Part shown: piece after piece, positions 59,901 to 64,000 of the stretch
Numbering within the stretch: the stretch's first letter is position 1
Layout of the letters: every line of letters begins with the position of its first letter
Made by a program: the position numbers and the translations under genes
Notes under the pieces: generated by a model
What the model was told of the DNA's origin: nothing
What the model saw: the letters and a program-made list of their open reading frames with translations, nothing else
Databases searched by the model: none
NCBI GenBank assembly: GCA_951640195.1
Contig: OX621171.1
Location: 1,860,001 to 1,924,000 of the forward strand
DNA from: Porpolomopsis calyptriformis
Lineage: Eukaryota > Basidiomycota > Agaricomycetes > Agaricales > Hygrophoraceae
Length of the DNA stretch: 64,000 nucleotides
Direction of reading: 5' to 3'

Positions 59901-62338
59901 ATGACTACTCTGATGCCAAGGGAGGTACAGGAGTTGTGGTTCTCACAAGTGATCATGCCTGCTCTGCCAGTGGTTTTAGCCAACTACACCGGAATTATGG
60001 AGTATCTTCCTACAAGCGTCAGTAATCTCCAATGGAAAATAGGGACAAGACGTACGACCAAGACCATTCCCCTCACACCTGAAGCATTTTCTTCCATGCG
60101 AACCACTCTCTGCGACATCATAAATAACCAGCCCGATCTCCTAGGCCGATTCGGGTCCTTTTTCTTTGTTGTAGATGCTCGAGGTATCAAACTGCTCTCT
60201 AAGCAGCACCACCCAACCGAGAATATATATCAGGCACTCTGTTCGATGATTCCTAACATGGACTGGGATTATATGAAGGACCGATCGCATGGAGAACTCT
60301 TGCTTGATCTTGGGATTTCATACCATCCTCCTTCTAGGGAGGATCAGGAGCCATTGGTAGGGCTGTGGAGGTTAGATAGGATCGACGACTCGTACGACCT
60401 TATGGGGATGAAAAAAGGAATGACCCATTATACTGCCATGTTTGGAGCTTATGGAGGGAGACAGGCTGAAACCAAGTTGAAGAAAAGTCGGCTTGTACAC
60501 CTTTGCTTCCGATCCAGCTACAACCTTTGCTTTGAGGTGGTGCGACTTCCTGGCCAAACGAACTACCTATGTGATGACTGTGATGCAGTCAAGACAAATG
60601 ACCGATTCATGACTAGCTGTGATCACTGGAAAAAGCTGTTTCAATCTTCTCAAATCCAGTCATTCGGCGTTAGAGAAGAAGTTAGAGGGAGTGGGTTAGC
60701 CATTATAAAGCTTCTTGATGTAGCATCTGAAAAGGTAAGCAGCGAAATAACTGCAAACTAGAAATGTCTAATGATTGCCAGGCACAAGACTATATGTCGT
60801 CTGACCCTATCATTTGGATCAAGTCGAGCCTCTTTTTCAAGTTGTTGGCAAGAAGGCTAGCAGAGTTTCAAAACGTCCAACTACACCTTTCACGAAATCG
60901 ACCAAGCAACTATGGGATGATGGCTACGCTTATCATCCACCTGATTAAGCACACCATGGTCACGCCAAGGATAAAGCACACATTCTTGAATGATGTGTTG
61001 CGAGACCTTCGTTTCAGTTCGATAATGTGGAGGTTCGGAATGTTCTTTCTTCACGACCTCAAGTTGAAGAAAGGAGTGCTATCTCTAAGAGAACTACCGG
61101 AGGAGGATCCAGCTGAGGTTATCCAAGCGTATGGACAGTCCTTGAAGAAGCCACAGGCAACTCAAGCCAACCAGCCATATCACCTTATTCAAATGTATCA
61201 GCAAGATGCGTGCCCTTGGGGTCCTGATCCATCTTGGTCAAGAATTCAGAAACTGTTGGAAACCGAGCCAGAGATTTTCCTTAGGGAATGGAGGTTGGAT
61301 GATGACTGGGAAGCTCCTGAACTGCTTTACACAAAGCTGTTGTTTGTTGAGTTCACGCATCAGCTGTGGCTAAGTCTGGCAGAGCAGTTTGCATCAGCAG
61401 GTGTTTTACCCAAGCCAACCACAGTTCAGGAAGCAATGGAGACTTGGACGGTACCTGCGATTCAGCATATCATAGGCATTGACCATTGCCGATTCCTTCC
61501 TTCGAGCTGTGGCCTTAAAGGAAAGCTTCCTTTGAGTCACTCCCATGATCTATCATTTTCAGCACGTCGGGCAACCTTCTTCCCTGAACAAACTATCCAG
61601 ATCCCAGAGAATTCAGTCTGGAAACCATACACCCAGCCTGGAGGATATATCTCCACTTACCACCAATATCTTGTGGATTGGGATATGGATGAAGGTGATC
61701 AGCTCTGCCGTGAATTGGACAATATATTTGGCCAGTTACAATGCCTTCCTGTAGGTGGCCTATCGAATAAAAAGGGGAAACAAGTCATATGGGGGATGAA
61801 ATCAGGCAAGATCAACTTTATTTCGAATTCAAAGTTCTATCGGATTGAAGAAATTGGGAAAGAGGTGGCTGTGCGTCCACGAACTCAGGTCCTAAAAAGG
61901 CCTCATGCTTCAAAGAATATACTTCAGAGACGACTAGATGAAACCTTGGGGAGATCGATAAAACCACCTATTCGGAGCCGAAAGTCTGCCAAAATCTACC
62001 AAAAACGAAAGCCTCCTGTGAGACGGAAAGCAGACAACAATCCTTCAGGTTCAGAGAGCGGGAAAGAGCAACAGGTTAGGGTTACTCGCTCAAAGGCCAA
62101 GGCTGCCCAGAAAGACGAGGGAAGAAAGGGGGTGAGTGGTGTGCGGATAACTCAGTCAAGAATGAACGCTGCTAGGAAAGATGCGGAGAGAGAAGATTCA
62201 GGTTCAGGAAGACATATAGTAGGTAGATCTCAGTCAAGAGTCAAGGCTGCTAGGGAACGGGCAGATTTAGAGTCTGATTCCGATTCCGATTCATTAGAGT
62301 ACACAGATGAGCCAGGATCAGAGCAATCTAGTAGCTAA
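56971..62338 (+). CDS. Unrecognised 1662-residue protein, copy B
   Basis: Exons 56971-57048, 57133-57291, 57339-57479, 57533-57546, 57598-57675, 57725-57873, 57922-60734 and 60782-62338. Both copies keep the full reading frame. The amino-acid differences I see are few and mostly from CpG transitions: Leu/Ser in DxETVSR, Leu/Pro in YYLIxIT, Ile/Val in FQNxQL, His/Arg in SAxRATFF, Ala/Val in KEVAxRP, Gln/Arg in PVRxKAD and Arg/Gln in RITxSRM. Intact frames of this length in both copies suggest that the gene is, or was until recently, functional. The stop is followed after about 32 bp by a palindromic insertion absent from copy A. Confidence 0.85.
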
Positions 62339-62370
62339 TGTATTGATTTGAAGATTATATATTCACAGGT

Positions 62371-62894
62371 CTATTCTATGAGGGACCAAACTGGACAAAA
62401 ATCAAAATTTGTCAATTTGACAAGTCTGAATTACCAAAAAAGGCAGTATCCTGCACTCTCCTGCACTCTCCTGCAGGATCCCACACTCTCCTGCAGGATC
62501 CTGCACATTTCCTGCAGGATCCCACACTCTCCTGCAGGATCCTTCACCTTTCCTGCAGGATCCTGCACCTTTCCTGCACTCTCCTGCACTCTCCTGCAGG
62601 ATCCCACAGGAGAGTGTGGGAAAGGTGCAGGAGAGTGCAGGATCCTACACCTGCAGGAGAGTGCAGGATCCTACACATGCAGGAGAGTGCAGGAGAGTGC
62701 AGGAAAGGTGCAGGATCCTGCAGGAAAGGTGAAGGATCCTGCAGGAGAGTGTGGGATCCTGCAGGAGAGTGTGAGATCCTGCAGGAGAGTGCAGGAGAGT
62801 GCAGGATCCTGCAGGAAACTGCCTTTTTTGGTAATTCAGACTTGTCAAATTGACAAATTTTGATTTTTGTCCAGTTTGGTCCCTCATACTATTC
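62371..62894. mobile_element. Palindromic foldback/MITE-like insertion with target-site duplication
   Basis: Compared with copy A (11756 region), B has a 518-bp addition: a 512-bp element (62377-62888) plus a duplicated ctattc at 62371-62376 and 62889-62894. An 8-bp reading, ctattcta, is also possible. The ends tatgagggaccaaactgg and ccagtttggtccctcata are perfect inverted repeats, and the inverted identity runs about 70 bp. The interior is made of cctgcaggat and cctgcactct units that fold on themselves, so nearly the whole element is one hairpin. It encodes no protein; open frames on both strands are palindrome artefacts. It must be mobilised in trans. Confidence 0.95.
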
Positions 62895-64000
62895 TACCTA
62901 TATGTGTTACACTGCTCATTGTGGTACCCCAATCAGTCTGCCCATGGGGATGTGGTTATTCTGGGATGTTATCACACTAATGCTATTGATTGAACATAAC
63001 ATGCTGGTGGTTAGAGAGCTCGGTGAGAAGTTGAAGGTATAACCTCTGATACCTCTTGCATGCTAATTATGGTACCCCAATTATTCCGCACATGAGGATT
63101 GGACTACTCCTGATGTTTGTAGCACCAATGCTATTGATTGAACATAAAATCCTGATGCTTAGAGGGCTCTCTGATAAGTTGAAGGTATACCCTCCCATAC
63201 CTGTTGTATACTTATTGCGGCACCCTAGTTAATCCACACATGATGATTGAACTATTCCTAACCTTTGTAATACTCATGCTATTGATTGAACATAAAATCC
63301 TGATACTCGGAGAGCTCTGTGATAAGTTGAAGGTATATCATCTGATACTTCTTACATACTATACCCCAATCATTCCACACATGAGGATTAGACTACTCCT
63401 GACCTTTGTAACACTAATGCTGTTGATTTAACATAAAATCCCGATGCTTAGAGAGCTCTCTGATAAGTTAAAGGTATACCACCCCATGATATCTTATATA
63501 CTTATTGCGGCACCCTAGTCAATCCATACACGAGGATTAGACTATTCCCAATGTTTATAACACTAATGCTATTGATTGAACATGAAATCCTGATGCTCAG
63601 AGAGCTCTGTGATAACTTGAAGGTATACCCCCCCCTACCTCCTGTATACTTCTTGCGGCACCCCAGTCTATCTACACATGATGATTGGACTATTCCCAAT
63701 GTTTGTAACACAGGTGCTATTGATTGAACATGAAATCCTGATGCTCAGAGAGCTCTGTGATAAGTTAGAGATATACCCCCCTATACCCCTTATATAGCTT
63801 ATTGCAGTGCCTCATTCTGTCCATATATTGTCATTCCGAGCATCTGTAACACTGGTGCTATTGATTGAACATGAAATTGTGATGTTTAAAGAGGTCTGTG
63901 ATAAGTTGGAGATATACTCCCCCATACCCCTTATATAGCTTATTGCAGTACCTCATTCTGACCATATATTGTTATTCCGAGCATCTATGACACTGGTGCT
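62895..64000 (+). repeat. Satellite array, copy B (runs off the window)
   Basis: Same units as 11749-12867 with a few CpG-type differences. The first eight units are visible. The offset to copy A is 51133. Confidence 0.93.

Larger units (their letters stand above)
50613..64000 (+). repeat. Segmental duplication, copy B
   Basis: Partner of 1-12867. It is cut by the window end within the satellite. The sequence left of 50613 has no counterpart visible because copy A starts at the window edge; the true duplication may include the region from 47.7 kb or earlier. Confidence 0.97.

Noticed and set aside
62377..62888. Open frames of 79-171 codons on both strands
   Set aside because: They are products of a palindromic repeat; the same peptide start appears on both strands, and copy A lacks the whole stretch.
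1..64000. tRNA or rRNA genes
   Set aside because: I looked for the T-arm GGTTCGAATCC type and anticodon-arm context and saw no convincing candidate; a covariance search would settle it.

Overview
The window reads as nuclear DNA of a mushroom-forming basidiomycete (Agaricomycetes). The basis is dense, short GT-AG introns (about 45-90 nt) and gene families typical of that class: a fungal TET/JBP-like dioxygenase, a Crinkler-type NTPase-nuclease, an alpha-kinase, a DUF6534-like membrane protein, BAH-PHD and JmjC proteins, F-box paralogues, Copia gag relics and LINE 3' ends. Nothing here looks bacterial. Names of families come from recognition of motifs, not from a search.

Layout. (1) 1-12867 and 50613-64000 are two nearly identical direct copies (A and B) of one segment; both run off the window. 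Reading outward from the left, each copy holds a minus-strand gene fusing a small unrecognised domain (here called the WAVR-FGH domain) to a JmjC domain, a second WAVR-FGH gene, a sirtuin and a BAH-PHD gene. A shared promoter then leads to a plus-strand gene for an unrecognised 1662-residue protein, followed by a 141-151 bp satellite. Copy A has a stop codon in the JmjC fusion gene; copy B is open. Copy B carries a 512-bp palindromic insertion with a target-site duplication, which copy A lacks. Most A/B substitutions are CpG transitions. (2) 13.8-26.3 kb holds a Copia gag relic, a Crinkler-type NTPase-nuclease, small hypothetical genes, a TPR relic and a membrane-protein gene. (3) 27.0-29.5 kb is a 218-bp tandem array with a 654-bp higher-order period. 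Its unique end recurs inverted at 43.0-43.35 kb, bracketing about 13.5 kb. (4) That bracketed interval holds an alpha-kinase, a TET/JBP-like dioxygenase, a PHD/zinc-finger protein and a divergent Ulp1-type protease, plus one more unrecognised gene and two LINE stubs. (5) 43.4-45.9 kb is a palindrome of two F-box genes with a Copia fragment in its loop. (6) 47.7-49.1 kb holds a third WAVR-FGH paralogue with a single internal stop.

How the genes fit together. The window is unusually rich in chromatin readers and erasers (sirtuin, JmjC, BAH-PHD, PHD, TET/JBP-like) and a SUMO-type protease, set among satellites and transposon debris. The CpG decay between copies suggests cytosine methylation. The most interesting reading is that the A/B segment is a large element or island carrying its own chromatin-modifying kit; this is inference. 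The main alternative for the A/B pair is that two haplotypes of a dikaryon were joined in the assembly.
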